Source of the DNA: Liopterus haemorrhoidalis
Lineage: Eukaryota > Arthropoda > Insecta > Coleoptera > Dytiscidae
DNA length: 64,000 nucleotides
Reading direction: 5' to 3'
NCBI GenBank assembly: GCA_963971575.1
Contig: OZ020617.1
Location: 36,733,626 to 36,797,625 of the forward strand
Program-made: the position numbers and the translations under genes
In this document: piece after piece, positions 22,890 through 33,350 of the stretch
Numbering within the stretch: position 1 is the stretch's first letter
How the letters are laid out: each line of letters opens with the position of its first letter
The notes under the pieces: model-generated
What the model was told of the DNA's origin: nothing
The model's input: the letters and a program-made list of their open reading frames with translations, nothing else
Database searches by the model: none

Positions 22890-23562
22890 ACTAACAGTTT
22901 TAATTTTATATACGCTTTTAAAAATCTTTACTTTGCATACGTCTCTAGTATCTTAAACTATTCATCCGTTATCTGGAATAGTTCGTATGACAAATACATT
23001 TTCAAAATTCAGAAAAATCCATAAAGTATTTCTGCTTTAAACGTAATGTCCAATACGATAACTACTACGATTCCTGTCTCGGAATAAATATTCTACCGCT
23101 TCAAAAACGTATTTTATCTGACATGTTGATGCTTTACCGAATAGTTAATAACATAACTTCTTCTAGCGTACTCCTACATCTTATCGAGTTTCGAATCCCT
23201 ACATACAATACCAGAAGTACTAACCTATTCCATCAAACCAGTTCAAACACAAATTCATTCACTAACTCGCCCATCATTAGACTTTCCACTACGTATAATC
23301 TCTTTTTTTCTCATATAGATATTTTCAATTGTTCCAAACAAAAATTCCGGAAATAATGTATTAATAAATTGCATACTATAAGTGATCCTCAATCTTCTTC
23401 TATTTAATCTAATAAAAAAAATATATATATAATTTTGTAATTACATTGTACACTGTAACTACATCGTAACATTGTAAACACTGTGAATTGTAAATGTGTG
23501 TACTTTACTGGGTTAGCCCCCTCTGTGCTCCGATCATAATAAAATAAAAATAAAATAAAAAT
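22890..23562 (+). pseudogene. LINE ORF2 C-terminus, second family, with A-rich tail
   Basis: The readings LYFAYVSSILNYSSVIWNSS and YDKYIFKIQK, then (shifted) NDNYYDSCLGINILPLQKR and MLMLYRIVNNITSS, then FRIPTYNTRSTNLFHQTSSN match the post-RT region of a Jockey/I-type LINE. The tail (AATAAAATAAAAATAAAATA) ends near 23562. It sits immediately after the tail of the previous LINE, as in tail-to-head insertion into an A/T-rich site. Confidence 0.8.
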
Positions 23563-23821
23563 TGAGTTAGGTTAAAAGGCAATTGACAGTGTGCTTAAAG
23601 AGAGAAATAAAATAAAAGAGAGAAAATTTAAATAAGTTAAGATTATTTTACTATATATTTTAGGGATATTTGAACAAGTATTTGACAAGGATGGGAAAGG
23701 AATACTTGTATATCATTTTATAAAGATTTTGTTAATGGTGTGTGAACGTTCATAGGACTACCTTATGCTAGAATCTACCCTAAATTTCGATGCTACCCTT
23801 TGTGTTCAATTCTAGTTGCAG

Positions 23822-23935
23822 GTGCTCTTTTAAATGATTGCACACGAACGGTTGAAGCACGCGTGGTGGCCCTGTTTACATACTATTGGAGGGGTTTTTA
23901 TGGGGTAGCAAATGAACATTCTGTTCTTGGTTTCA
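23822..23935 (+). CDS. Candidate host exon (114 nt)
   Basis: A pyrimidine-rich acceptor (CTTTGTGTTCAATTCTAG then TTGCAG, ending at 23821) precedes 114 bases open in one frame: ALLNDCTRTVEARVVALF followed by TYYWRGFYGVANEHSVLGF. The donor is CA|GTAAGTATT at 23936, an excellent match. The exon is symmetric (phase 1 at both ends) and richer in G and C than its flanks. It does not match any transposon protein I know, nor a host protein family I can name. Its phase matches the candidate exon at 42056. This is inference from splice signals and composition only. Confidence 0.45.
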
Positions 23936-24224
23936 GTAAGTATTTTATTGAATATCCTTGGACCACTTTGATTAGTGTATTTATAGGTATTAGTTTAAGT
24001 TTGGTTTGTATAAGAGTATCGAAAATCGACCATCGAATTTTGTAAAATGTTTTAAAAGTTTCTATGCCTTAAGAGAAGTTGAAGCGAGTATTGTCGTCAA
24101 ATACACTTTGTTGAGCAAGATATAAGATTTATGAGCAAATAAAGTCATAAGTCAACCCGACTCAGAGAGCTTAAGAAGAAATATATATATATATCGAAAG
24201 AAAGTTCTTGACGAAATTAATATG

Positions 24225-24350
24225 GTTATTAAATAAAATTCTTATGTTATACTCGTCATATATTTATTAAAAAATGTTCATCGAGACGTTTCGATGAACA
24301 TTTTTTAATAAATATATGACGAGTATAACATAAGAATTTTATTTAATAAC
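24225..24350. repeat. Perfect 60-bp palindrome with 6-base spacer
   Basis: Bases 24225-24284 are the exact complement of 24291-24350, with GACGTT between. The outer parts are AT-rich (GTTATTAAATAAAATTC) and the inner parts read ATGTTCATCGA. No mismatch was found along either arm. It may be a very young foldback element, two head-to-head solo ends or a cloning/assembly artefact. The left flank also has an AT dinucleotide run (about 24182-24194). Confidence 0.9.
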
Positions 24351-24725
24351 TATATATATACGTTTTATCATATTCATCTTTAAATCGAATCTATTTGTAC
24401 TTTAAAAACTAATAACAGTTCTTTGAAATATTTGAATAGATCAATATTTGTCTGTAGTGTAATATAGTGGAGAAGTTGTGTCTGAGTGTGTCTACAAATT
24501 TTCAGAATGATTGATCGTCAAAATATTCTGTTTTATAATCAAATACTGATATTTCACAAATTTTATTTCTTATTTCTACATTCTTTGGATAAAACCCAAG
24601 AGAAATTGCTGGTTAAACACTGAAATATTTCAAATAATTTATCTACGACGTTACAATAGCACCAAATGGTTAAGAAAACTTACGCTATACGGTAGTTTAC
24701 TTGATTTCCGTACTTTTGTCTCTTT

Positions 24726-25880
24726 AGGGTTTTGCAGATATGAAAGGTTAGACAAAAAACCCTTATAACGTCACTCATATGTCCTTTTGTCTCTCGATCT
24801 GTCTGCATAATAAAAATTGTAGCCAAACGTCTGAACGAAGAAAGTTAAAATTTCGCATAGTTATAGCACTCTTTGACCCACATTTAGGAATGTTATAGAG
24901 AATTCAAAGAACATACCGCGAGAAAATACAAACAAATATGTATTTAACAAAAAAAAATATTTTTTTTTTCGTATCAAATGGAACCTCTTAATGCGTGTAC
25001 AAACCACGAATTATATTTGAAAAACCTTATTGATTATTGGATTTTTACTAAAAATGGATTAAAAAACTTATGTCGCTCATCCTATTACCAAGAGGGGTTG
25101 ATCTAAAATTTATGATTATTACCGGAACAGTTCAAGAAAAATTTATGATCAGATTGGTTTTTCGAAAAATAACGTTTTTTATCCTATAGAAAAAAAAATG
25201 TTTCTATAAAAAAATTGGCATGCGGCCCTTGTTGGCCTAACGGTGGAAAATTTCGGAAAAGTTTTGTGAAATTTTTAAACACCCAAAATTTTTCCGAAAT
25301 TTTCCATCTCTGGGCCGCATGCCAATTTTTTTCTAAGGGCTTTATGACACAAACTTTAATTTTTTTCATCGGCATCCTGCATGAAAACGCGGAAAATCAT
25401 ATTTTTTTTTATTACAAGATCACGTGACATTTGAGCCCTTTGGGACCCTGCGAATCGCATGCCTATAATGTTTAATACTTCAAATTTGTTTTAACTTTTT
25501 TTTGATAAAAAGGCAAGCATTATTAAATCAGAGAAAAACACAAAATTTGGAAAAAAGTGGAAATGCAGTTTTCCATATAACCGGAAAGCGTGCAGGGGTT
25601 TAGTACCCTCATTTCTCTGTTGTCACAGGGTAAATATTCTCTCCTCCAAAAGGCATGCTGTATGAAATCGGAAACCATAAACTGTCATGAGCTCCCGGTC
25701 TATTATGTATGTTGGCGGTCGGTAAAAAATTAAATGAGAGCTCTTAGTAGGTACTAAAATAACGAAAAAATGATTATCAAAAATCTGTTGATTCTGATTT
25801 TCTGTTGGTTTCTTACACTTGTTAAATAACGACAAACCCTGAAATGTGTGAAAATTCACACTTCACATCAATTTTTCGTA
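24726..25880 (+). repeat. Family R copy 3, containing a large hairpin
   Basis: Starts at 24726 (AGGGTTTTGCAGATATG), passes a CTGTC-rich stretch and AAATTGTAGCCAAACGTCTG, and ends at 25805-25880 with the palindromic end read in inverse (GTGTGAAAATTCACACTTC). The middle, where copies 1, 2 and 4 have tRNA-like boxes, instead holds a hairpin: perfect 21-bp outer arms at 25208-25228 and 25312-25332 (starting AAAAAAATTGGCATGCGGCC) and inner 16-bp arms (GGAAAATTTCGGAAAA near 25244 and its complement near 25287). Confidence 0.7.
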
Positions 25881-26869
25881 TATTTTTTAGTTTGATTCTT
25901 AAATCATTAAAATTCCTTTGCATTTTCACCCTGAATATTTTCATCCATCTGTTTTTTAAGCTATTCACGAACAATTACTTTTAAAATTCCGCGCAACCTA
26001 AATGGAATAAAAGGTTAAATCTGGCATATCTTCATATCCGAACTAGCATTATAATGATTTAGTAAGTAAATTGGTCTGGCAATTTTCACCTCTCCTCTCT
26101 GATGACCCTAATAAGTTAGCAAAAACAGTGTGGACACAGGCAGTCCATTTAATTCTCTGTGCCAGAAACGAAAGCTTTGGACGTGAGAAGGATAAAATAT
26201 ATTTTGCGTAAAGGGTCAGTGCGCTTCTGGGCTTGAGATACGACCGTAAATTTCCACAGACTACATGAGTAAGTATCTTTTTGTTTTTGTAAGGTTAGCA
26301 CTGATATTCGGAGCCCAAAATGATCGTTAACGTTAATATATATGTTTACATAAAAATAGACGGTTAATTTCACTTTCGTGAATTACTTTGTTTCATGTTT
26401 TCATAATGTGCCGTCAAAATATTACGTGTATACAACAAACATATAAACAAACGAGTCAAGATGGGTCGTTTGGGGCTATAATGAGAAAGGTACAAACAAC
26501 CATTGTTTAATATCTCAAAATTAATGTCAAGTTCTTAACTTGTTACAGCTTTATTCATAATTTTACACGACGAATTTGTATACAAAATACATATATTGCA
26601 ACACAAACACTCACCGTCACAACAATTCTCAGGCTGGCGGGCAAAAGCACATTTGTCAATTTATAAAATGTTACAGAAGGCGTTTGTTTTAGGGTTTTTT
26701 AGGTATAACCAAAACTTTTCTTTTTTTGTTTAAATTTAAATATTTAGGACACATCAACAGCATGGTTATTAGTGTGTTTGATTACAATTATTAAATATTA
26801 AATTAAAATTACAGTTAGGTTTTAAAATATATACTTACATGTACATAGATTTATAACAAAGAATAGTTT
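25881..26869. other. No gene; possible lone R terminus
   Basis: TTTTAGGGTTTTTTAGGTAT near 26690 resembles the GTCT-side terminus of family R, but no R body follows. Confidence 0.45.
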
Positions 26870-27683
26870 GCAAAAAAAATAAATAAATAAATGAAACATG
26901 AAATTCAGTAAGTTGTTGAGGTTTTCGGGGTAGTCGCTTAGCGCTTCACACAGATTGTCTGGGATCTGGTATGTTCTTCTTTCTTCTTCATATATTGGAC
27001 AATTGGTAATGATGTGCTTTACTGTAATTTTTGTATTGCAATCCTAGCATCTGTCTGTAGTCGTCCTGTCAAAGATATGTGTGTGACCAGTGGCGTCGCG
27101 TCTTTAAGAGACGGGGGGGGCACCAATATTTTGAAAGAATTTGATTTTTTAAATATTTTATTTTTAATATAATAAATAACATTTAAATAAATAATATTAT
27201 TATATAATATTAATAAGAAATAGCTATAGCTTCTGCCGTTTGGCATTTCTTAATAATATTAAATAATAATACAGAATTGAGATGGCAATAATGAGCCGTC
27301 AGCGCCTGGCCCGGGCCTAACCGACTACATAACGAAGGTTGTGTGCGGGGAAGCACACGTCTCTCGTCTGGCAATGCATTTAAATGGATAAGCTTTGGGC
27401 CAGTTCAGTCTTGCCCGAAACCGTGTTTTTAACTGTATATTGTAAACGAAACGTTTTGCGTTATTTGTAATTTCATAAATGTTTATGTTTGTCTAAAAGT
27501 TAGTGTTTAGTTTTGTTTTAACATTAATATTATATAGTTTACAAAATGAATTTACAAATTTTATAGTTAAGCCTATATTTTATTTTATTACTAGTTTAAT
27601 CGCTCATCTGAGAAAGGTTTTTAATAAATAAATAACTTGACGTTTAATTTAATGACAACTGACTGGCCAACACTACCTATAAA

Positions 27684-29401
27684 TAGAGCCCTGCAAATCC
27701 GCAATTTTTCTGCGGATGCTGATAAATTATCATTTAAATTGTACGGATGCAGATTATATATCATATCCGCTAATCCGCAATATCCGCGTGAACATAAAAT
27801 CTTCAGTTGGACGCCTCTTCCTATGGAAGACGCGTTTAGAACCCCGAAAATGTATCGCTGGCATTAGTATTGTGCTTATGGCATGAGAAATAATAATACG
27901 TTACGGCACTTTTTACTTTTTTTACTCTTCCCATAAAGACCTACTTTACTCTTACTTGAATAGTTAAATATAGTAGAGTTTATATAACAATCGTAGATAC
28001 AACAATTTCTTTGGATTTATTGCGTTTATTAATTTAAAGTCAGCTAAGTCAGTCTTAAAAACATATTACTTTGCCTCTATCCAGTCACATCTATCGTACG
28101 ACTTATTGATTTGGGGTCATTCCACCCAAACAAAAAGGCTATTTGCTTTGCAACGCAGAGCAATAAGGATCATGAGCAATATACAATACCGATCCAGCTG
28201 CAAAGAAAATTTTGTAGAATTGGGCATTTTAACCTTGCTGTCCCTATACATCCATCATTGCCTCCTGTATGTACATAACAACCTCTCTACGTACTCTGTC
28301 CAAAGTTCTCTCCACGTACACGACACGAGAAACAAGAATGATATTCGTCCTGAATTTACCAGACTCAGGAAATCAAGGTATAGCGCAAATTATCATGCAA
28401 TTAAATTCTATAATGTTCTACCATCCGCCACCAAGAGCCTTAACTCCGTAAGATTCAAAAAAGTAACTAAACAATATCTAATTGCCAAGGCTTTCTACTC
28501 TACTGAGGAATACCTACGAAATGATTTTGGTGACTTAAATGAGGTTCTGTGATCAGGCTTTACGTTCAGATTACGTTCTATCAACTTGAAGTGTCTCTGT
28601 TTATTTTCTGATTAGATTTCTTAAAATTATATTTTTATATTATTGTAATGCACATGATTCAATTTGTAATTTGTGTAATACATTATGGACCTTTGTAAAA
28701 ATGTACAACATTTAATACAATAAATATATATTATTAAAAATAATTATGTTTCGCCTTATTTTGCATTTTTGGAAATATTAGTAAAAATTATCCATGTTTA
28801 TTTGCCACATTTAAAAACATAGAAACTCATATCAAATTTAAAAAAAGAAAAATATCTTAATATTCTGGAAATCGTCATATAAATTTCATCTTTTAATAAT
28901 AGGATGAATTTAAGAATTTAGATTTATTATTACATTATTTTTTTAAATTTGCTGATCTTATAGGACTTTCCTTGTTATTTATTGGTCATAAATGTGACAA
29001 TTAATCTGTTTAATTATTTCTAAATTTCTAAAATAATAGTGAGATATCTTAAAAAACTAAGTTTCTGAGATATTGCTGTTTAAAGCTTTACATTTTATAT
29101 ACTTGGTTTAAGAGTCAAATAATTGTAATTTCCATCTTTATTTTTTAATCTATATAGTCTCAGTACGACGTTAGACCAAGTAATATTAAGGTGACAAAAT
29201 TTAATTTTTTTTAGTAGTGTTTTTGAACAGCGATATGCCAAATAAGGCGAAACATATTAGATATTTCCAAACAGACAGCAAATTCTGTGCGGATTGTGCG
29301 GATATTTTTGCGGATACAGATTTTATATTTACAAAGGCTGCGGATGCGGATCCTGTCTATGCGGATGCGGATACAGAAAAACGTATCCACGCAAGGCTCT
29401 A
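27684..29401. mobile_element. Second hAT-like element with GCGGAT-rich ends, nested
   Basis: Ends TAGAGCCCTGC (27684) and GCAAGGCTCTA (ending 29401) are inverted with one mismatch. The 8-bp duplication CCTATAAA lies at 27676-27683 and 29402-29409. Subterminal zones carry repeated GCGGAT/ATCCGC motifs (27690-27790 and 29280-29390), resembling multiple transposase-binding sites. No transposase is visible; a LINE fragment occupies 28030-28735. Confidence 0.85.
28030..28735 (+). pseudogene. LINE ORF2 C-terminus within the inner hAT
   Basis: A 148-codon open frame (28106-28552) plus its upstream extension reads SHLSYDLLIWGHSTQTKR, then LFALQRRAIRIMSN, HVHDTRNKNDIRPEFTR and YHAIKFYNVLPSATKSLNS, ending KAFYSTEEYL. 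This is the whole C-terminal domain of a CR1/Jockey-type LINE without a frameshift. The 3' UTR ends in ACAATAAATATATATTATT. 5'-truncated, as usual for LINE insertions. It is better preserved than most LINE pieces here and must be younger than the hAT around it. Confidence 0.85.
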
Positions 29402-30110
29402 CCTATAAAACACATGTTTTTTAGGTGGTGTTGGACTGGCCCACCCTACGACAAATGTCACGCGCCGCCACTGTGTGTGACTCGGCCGATGTCCTATTCT
29501 CAGTCTGGTGCCATGATCTGTTCCCTTCTGGTTCCAAAGGTTCTCCATGGTTTAACTGTATTTTTAATTTCTCTTAGTTTATTATCGGTGATGGAGAGCC
29601 ATTCGGTTTACCAATTTTCTAGGTTCCTGTCGATTAACATATTTTCCAATCATAGTCCATTATTATGAGAGCACCGTCTGGTTATTGTAATGTGGTGGTT
29701 TCTTTCGCTTTTCATTCCCTGAGATGCCACTATGTGAAGGGAACCAGCCTAGGTGTATGCAGTTGTTCTGCTCATGGTGGAGGCGATATAAAAGCTCCTG
29801 GACACGAAATATGAGATTGTGCTTCCCATATAGTTTACTTATATCTTGCATAGCACTTGCATAGAGAATCGGTACATACTATACATTATTCATTTTGTCT
29901 GCCCTTTTCATATACACGTTGCAGTGCTTTAAGTATGCTCAAAACTTCAGCTGTATAGATGCTACTGTGGTCCGGCAGCCTAATAACGTTTCACTGGTTT
30001 CTGGCAAAATGATGGCTGCTCCAGTTTATTTGTTTCTTCTGGATCCGTCCGTATTTTTTTTTTGTACTACCAGTTTTGTGGCAGATTTCAAAAAATATTT
30101 TTTTAAGTAG

Positions 30111-30904
30111 CTCTGGTGGTGTAGTGTCTTTGGAAAAACTCTTTTAAAGTCACATGTGTCTGTCTGTCCATATGATAAAATTGTGGCCAAACGGCTGGAT
30201 CTATAGTCCGTTCAAACGTTAGACTGCAGTATTGCTTTTATGGGAAATGGGAGTGGTGTTGTCAAATGTTGTAAAAGTGTCAAATGTGTCTACGAATCCA
30301 CAATCTTATGCGTAATTTTATATTATTTTGTTGATGATTTATTCAAATTAAATGGGAAAATTAACAGGGAAAATTGATTAACCATTCGTACAGCGTTTTC
30401 AAGGACCAGCGCAATTTACAGCTGACAACCTAGCCATGGAAAAAAATAAGATAGTGTTATTGGGAGAACCCATTAGAAAGTATGAAAAAGAACTAGTGTA
30501 CATATAGGAAAACTACTAGAAATAGTAAATATATTTTTATCTACAAACTTCAAATAATAAATGCAGTATGTGTCTGTACTGTAAATACATAATGCTATTC
30601 ATATTGCAACAAGTGTTAAAAAAGTGACACGAATGCGTGCTTACCCCGAAAAATTAGCATTTTTATACACTGCAAGTTAGTTAGTTAGTTAAAATGTTTG
30701 GCGATCAGCAATGATGACTATTTGCGTCTCCATCATTAAATCTAAAATATTGTCACAAAGGTAATCCTAGGTCAGGATTGCGACATCTAGACATAGTGAT
30801 GTTCAGCTGTTTGATTAAAAACCCTGATTACGTAATGCACACGCTGCATTTTCGTAATGAGGAAATATTTATCATGACGAATAAATATCGGAAATAGGTC
30901 AATC
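30111..30904. other. R and E fragments, otherwise unassigned
   Basis: 30150-30205 (CACATGTGTCTGTCTGTCC, ATTGTGGCCAAACGGCTG) is a scrap of family R. 30672-30725 is an inverted scrap of repeat E with GTTAGTTAGTTAGTT. Confidence 0.5.
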
Positions 30905-31047
30905 AGAAGTATATATACATGGAGGTCGTACGGTATCCGGGCAGAAGAACCAAGCCAACTCCTCTACAACTTCCAGTCTACACGGTGACGACCGAGACAC
31001 TGACGCCATATACCCTCACAGCTGGTGAGCCAAGCAAGCAGTACCAT
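30905..31047 (+). promoter_or_regulatory. Candidate core promoter and first exon
   Basis: TATATATAC at 30910-30918 is followed by a GC-richer segment (about 30920-31045) of a kind seen nowhere nearby, ending in AT|GTGAGTGGG, a good splice donor at 31048. Upstream lie GATTACGTAATG (about 30826), a palindromic bZIP-type site, and TAGGTCAAT, a nuclear-receptor half-site. An open frame from 30919 covers the segment, but its ATG lies upstream of the start site a TATA box here would direct, so it may be untranslated. No product is recognised. Confidence 0.35.
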
Positions 31048-31199
31048 GTGAGTGGGAGAAGGCAAAAAAAAATTAATTTAAAAAAATGAAATTTATCTAA
31101 TTTTTCGAAACCACATTAGTTTCATCGCTTTTGTGCATTTTGTCATTTTTTTCTTCTTTCCTCCTTCTCCTTATCACTTTATCTGGTATTTTGTCAATT

Positions 31200-31905
31200 C
31201 TCTATTTTATTTATTTATTTATTCTTATTACAAACAGGACTAAGTCCTAATTACATGTAATAATAATAGTATCCTATATTTAATAATAGTTATAATAACA
31301 TCATAAAAATTCAGCTTATGAGGTGCTGTGGTGTTGGATAAAATTTATAATGTCTAATATATTCAGAATACATTATAATGACAGGCTAATGATTAAATAG
31401 TTTGGAGTGTAAAGTACTCATGGCATATTTTTTTGAACCTTTGACGGGTCAGTGCTAAATCAGCGGTAGTGTTTGATAATAATTCATTCGAAACTAAGGT
31501 TATAATGTGTAATGGAGAACTTGTTTCAAATTGAGTTCGTGAAAAAGGAACAACAAAATCGAGGTTAGAACGGCTGTTGATGGATCTTGGAACTCTGAAT
31601 GCGACCATACTTATTGTATGGAGTCTATATAATTATTAACTATATTGTACATGATGCATACTGCGCTTATTTGTCGCGTATTATGCAGGCTGCAAACTTT
31701 AAATTCTGATCTTAAGTTTTCACTAGATAATATTCGATAGTCCGGATAAATTATATATTTCTTGAAATAAAAGTGTCGTAGAAATTTGTTTTGAATTCTT
31801 TCAATCTCTGCACTCTGTCGCATATAGGGGGCCAAAGGTGCCAAATTACAGAACAATATTCTAATTTTGGTCTAACCAACGTATTTTATAGCAAATTTGG
31901 TATGA
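31200..31905 (-). pseudogene. LINE ORF2 C-terminus, minus strand
   Basis: On the minus strand: ERIQNKFLRHFYFKKYIIYP, DYRILSSENL, then RQISAVCIMYNIVNN, then FRVPRSINSRSNLDFVVPFS and RTQFETSSPLHI. These are consecutive blocks of the post-RT region in Jockey/I-like LINEs. A stop near 31610 and a frameshift near 31860 break it. AATAAATAAATAAAT on the minus strand near 31205-31225 may be its tail. Confidence 0.75.
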
Positions 31906-32038
31906 AATTGTATTGTTTACAATTAATTATTACTATTTTTTTGTCTATTCTATATTATTTTTGTTTTGTACAAATAAATTGGTATTTGACATGTACATTT
32001 TATTTATTTATTTACTTTTTATGTATATTAGTGTTGTA

Positions 32039-33348
32039 CAAGGTGTCTCAAAAGAAATTTTATATTTATTTAGCTTACTGCGTGAACGCAACGTATCCGA
32101 GGGGCGCGGGGGTTATGTCAATCGGTAGCCTGGCTCTTGGGAATTTAGTCGCTATGGAGCGTTTCTCGGGAGCAGACCGCGCGTTATGCGTGCGAGAGTT
32201 TTACAAAAAAGGTGTTTCGGCGACTGTAGCGTGTAGAAAATTCTGCAGTATTCGAGGTTTTCGCCACTTAAATGATGCGCCAAGCATTCCTCTCATTCGA
32301 CATTGGGTTAAAAATTTTGAAGAGACTGGTACAACGCTGGATAAATCAAAATCCGGGCGGCCTAGGTCATCAAGAATGGTAGAAAACGTGGAGAATGTTA
32401 ATCAGTCTGTTCGTGACGACCCGAACCTTTCAATTCGGAAGCGCGCAAGTGCTTTAAATGTGCATAGATCATCATTACATCGCATTATGCACAAGGACCT
32501 AAAGCTGCACCCCTACAAAATTCAATTGGTGCAAGAATTAAAGCCCCAAGATGCCAGCCAGAGGCTTAATTTCGTAAATCAGGTGATTGAGCGATTTTCA
32601 ACGTTTACCAACATTTTGTTTTCGGATGAAGCTCATTTTCATCTTAATGGCCACGTAAATAAGCAGAACTGCCGCTACTGGAGTGCAACGAATCCGAAAC
32701 GCAAACATCAGAAACCCCTACATTCGCCTAAAGTGACCGTATGGGCTGCGATGTCGGCGCGAGGAATTATCGGCCCTTACTTTTTTGAAGACGAAAAGGG
32801 GCGTGCAGTTACAGTGAATTCAGAGCGTTATGTGGAGATGTTAGACAACTTCTTTGTACCTGAACTGCAAAACTTTCCTGGCTATAACCAAAGAACATGG
32901 TTCCAACAGAACGGAGCAACTTCACACACGTCCAATATGTCTCTGCCACGTGTTCGTGAAATTTTCTCAGGCAAATTGATCTCCCGGAGAGGTGACATAA
33001 ATTGGCCTCCACGCAGTCCAGATTTAACCCCTATGGACTTTTTCTTATGGGGTTATCTTAAATCTAAAGTTTACGCCAATAAACCGACTTCACTGGCGCA
33101 TTTGAAAGAAAATATCCGTCACGAAATGGCAGCCATCCCTGAGTCCACCTGCCGAGACGTCATAAGTAATTTTACTGTTCGATTAAATGAGTGCCGAGAA
33201 CGCGAGGGTCTACATTTAGACGATATTATTTTTAAGAAATAAATTCCCAAAAAGTGTATTTTAATAATTAATAAACATTTTTTCTATATACGGCTTACTT
33301 TTTTTTTAATCGATCCACTAAATATAAAATTTCTTTTGAGACACCTTG
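32039..33348 (+). mobile_element. Mariner-type transposon, complete, perfect ends
   Basis: A 30-bp terminal repeat beginning CAAGGTGTCTCAAAAGAAAT at 32039 is matched exactly by its inverse ending at 33348, and TA flanks both sides (32037-32038 and 33349-33350). The 1310-bp length and the single gene inside are normal for Tc1/mariner. Identical ends and an unbroken gene mark it as the youngest complete element in the window. Confidence 0.95.
32154..33242 (+). CDS. Mariner transposase, uninterrupted, second catalytic Asp reads Asn
   Basis: Transposase that would bind the terminal repeats and cut and join DNA in the nucleus. From the ATG at 32154 it has 362 codons; an in-frame ATG at 32115 is possible, but MERFSGADRALCVREFY is the usual start of this group. 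Residues 1-60 form the N-terminal helix-turn-helix domain (DUF4817 type), then a linker with GRPRSS and a second HTH. In the catalytic domain the first Asp is in FSDEAHFHLNG (codon at 32625), the second motif reads FQQNGATSHTS (AAC at 32910-32912, where relatives have Asp), and the third Asp is in SPDLTPMDFFLWGY (33036). Spacing from second to third is 42 residues (DD41D-like). The Asn makes catalysis doubtful. No stops or frameshifts. Confidence 0.93.
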   Translation: MERFSGADRALCVREFYKKGVSATVACRKFCSIRGFRHLNDAPSIPLIRHWVKNFEETGTTLDKSKSGRPRSSRMVENVENVNQSVRDDPNLSIRKRASALNVHRSSLHRIMHKDLKLHPYKIQLVQELKPQDASQRLNFVNQVIERFSTFTNILFSDEAHFHLNGHVNKQNCRYWSATNPKRKHQKPLHSPKVTVWAAMSARGIIGPYFFEDEKGRAVTVNSERYVEMLDNFFVPELQNFPGYNQRTWFQQNGATSHTSNMSLPRVREIFSGKLISRRGDINWPPRSPDLTPMDFFLWGYLKSKVYANKPTSLAHLKENIRHEMAAIPESTCRDVISNFTVRLNECREREGLHLDDIIFKK

Positions 33349-33350
33349 TA

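Larger units (their letters stand above)
27088..29473. mobile_element. hAT element (CAGTGGCG ends) inserted in the LINE
   Basis: Ends CAGTGGCGTCGCG (27088-27100) and CGCGCCGCCACTG (29461-29473) form a 13-bp inverted repeat with one mismatch. The 8-bp duplication TGTGTGAC lies at 27080-27087 and 29474-29481. GGGGGGGGCACC just inside the left end is usual for this CAGTGGCG class of hAT. No transposase coding was recognised. Most of the inside is the second hAT-like element at 27684-29401. Confidence 0.9.
26870..30110 (-). pseudogene. LINE with RNase H domain, split by a 2.4-kb hAT
   Basis: On the minus strand from 30110: TDGSRRNK (first RNase H Asp), TGAAIILPE, then VQELLYRLHHEQNN and FPSHSGISGNE (last RNase H block), then LREIKNTVKPWR. 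The reading is interrupted at 29473 and resumes at 27087 with TDRC and KITVKHIITNCPIYEEERRT, then LCEALSDYPENLNNLLN and an A-rich tail near 26870-26900. This is the normal order RNase H, CCHC-like end, tail of a Jockey/I/R1-type LINE. Stops and frameshifts are present. The interruption is bounded by the duplicated octamer TGTGTGAC. Confidence 0.8.

Noticed and set aside
25184..25427. Overlapping open frames on both strands at about 25.2-25.4 kb
   Set aside because: Both translate the hairpin in R copy 3; symmetry explains the mirror frames.
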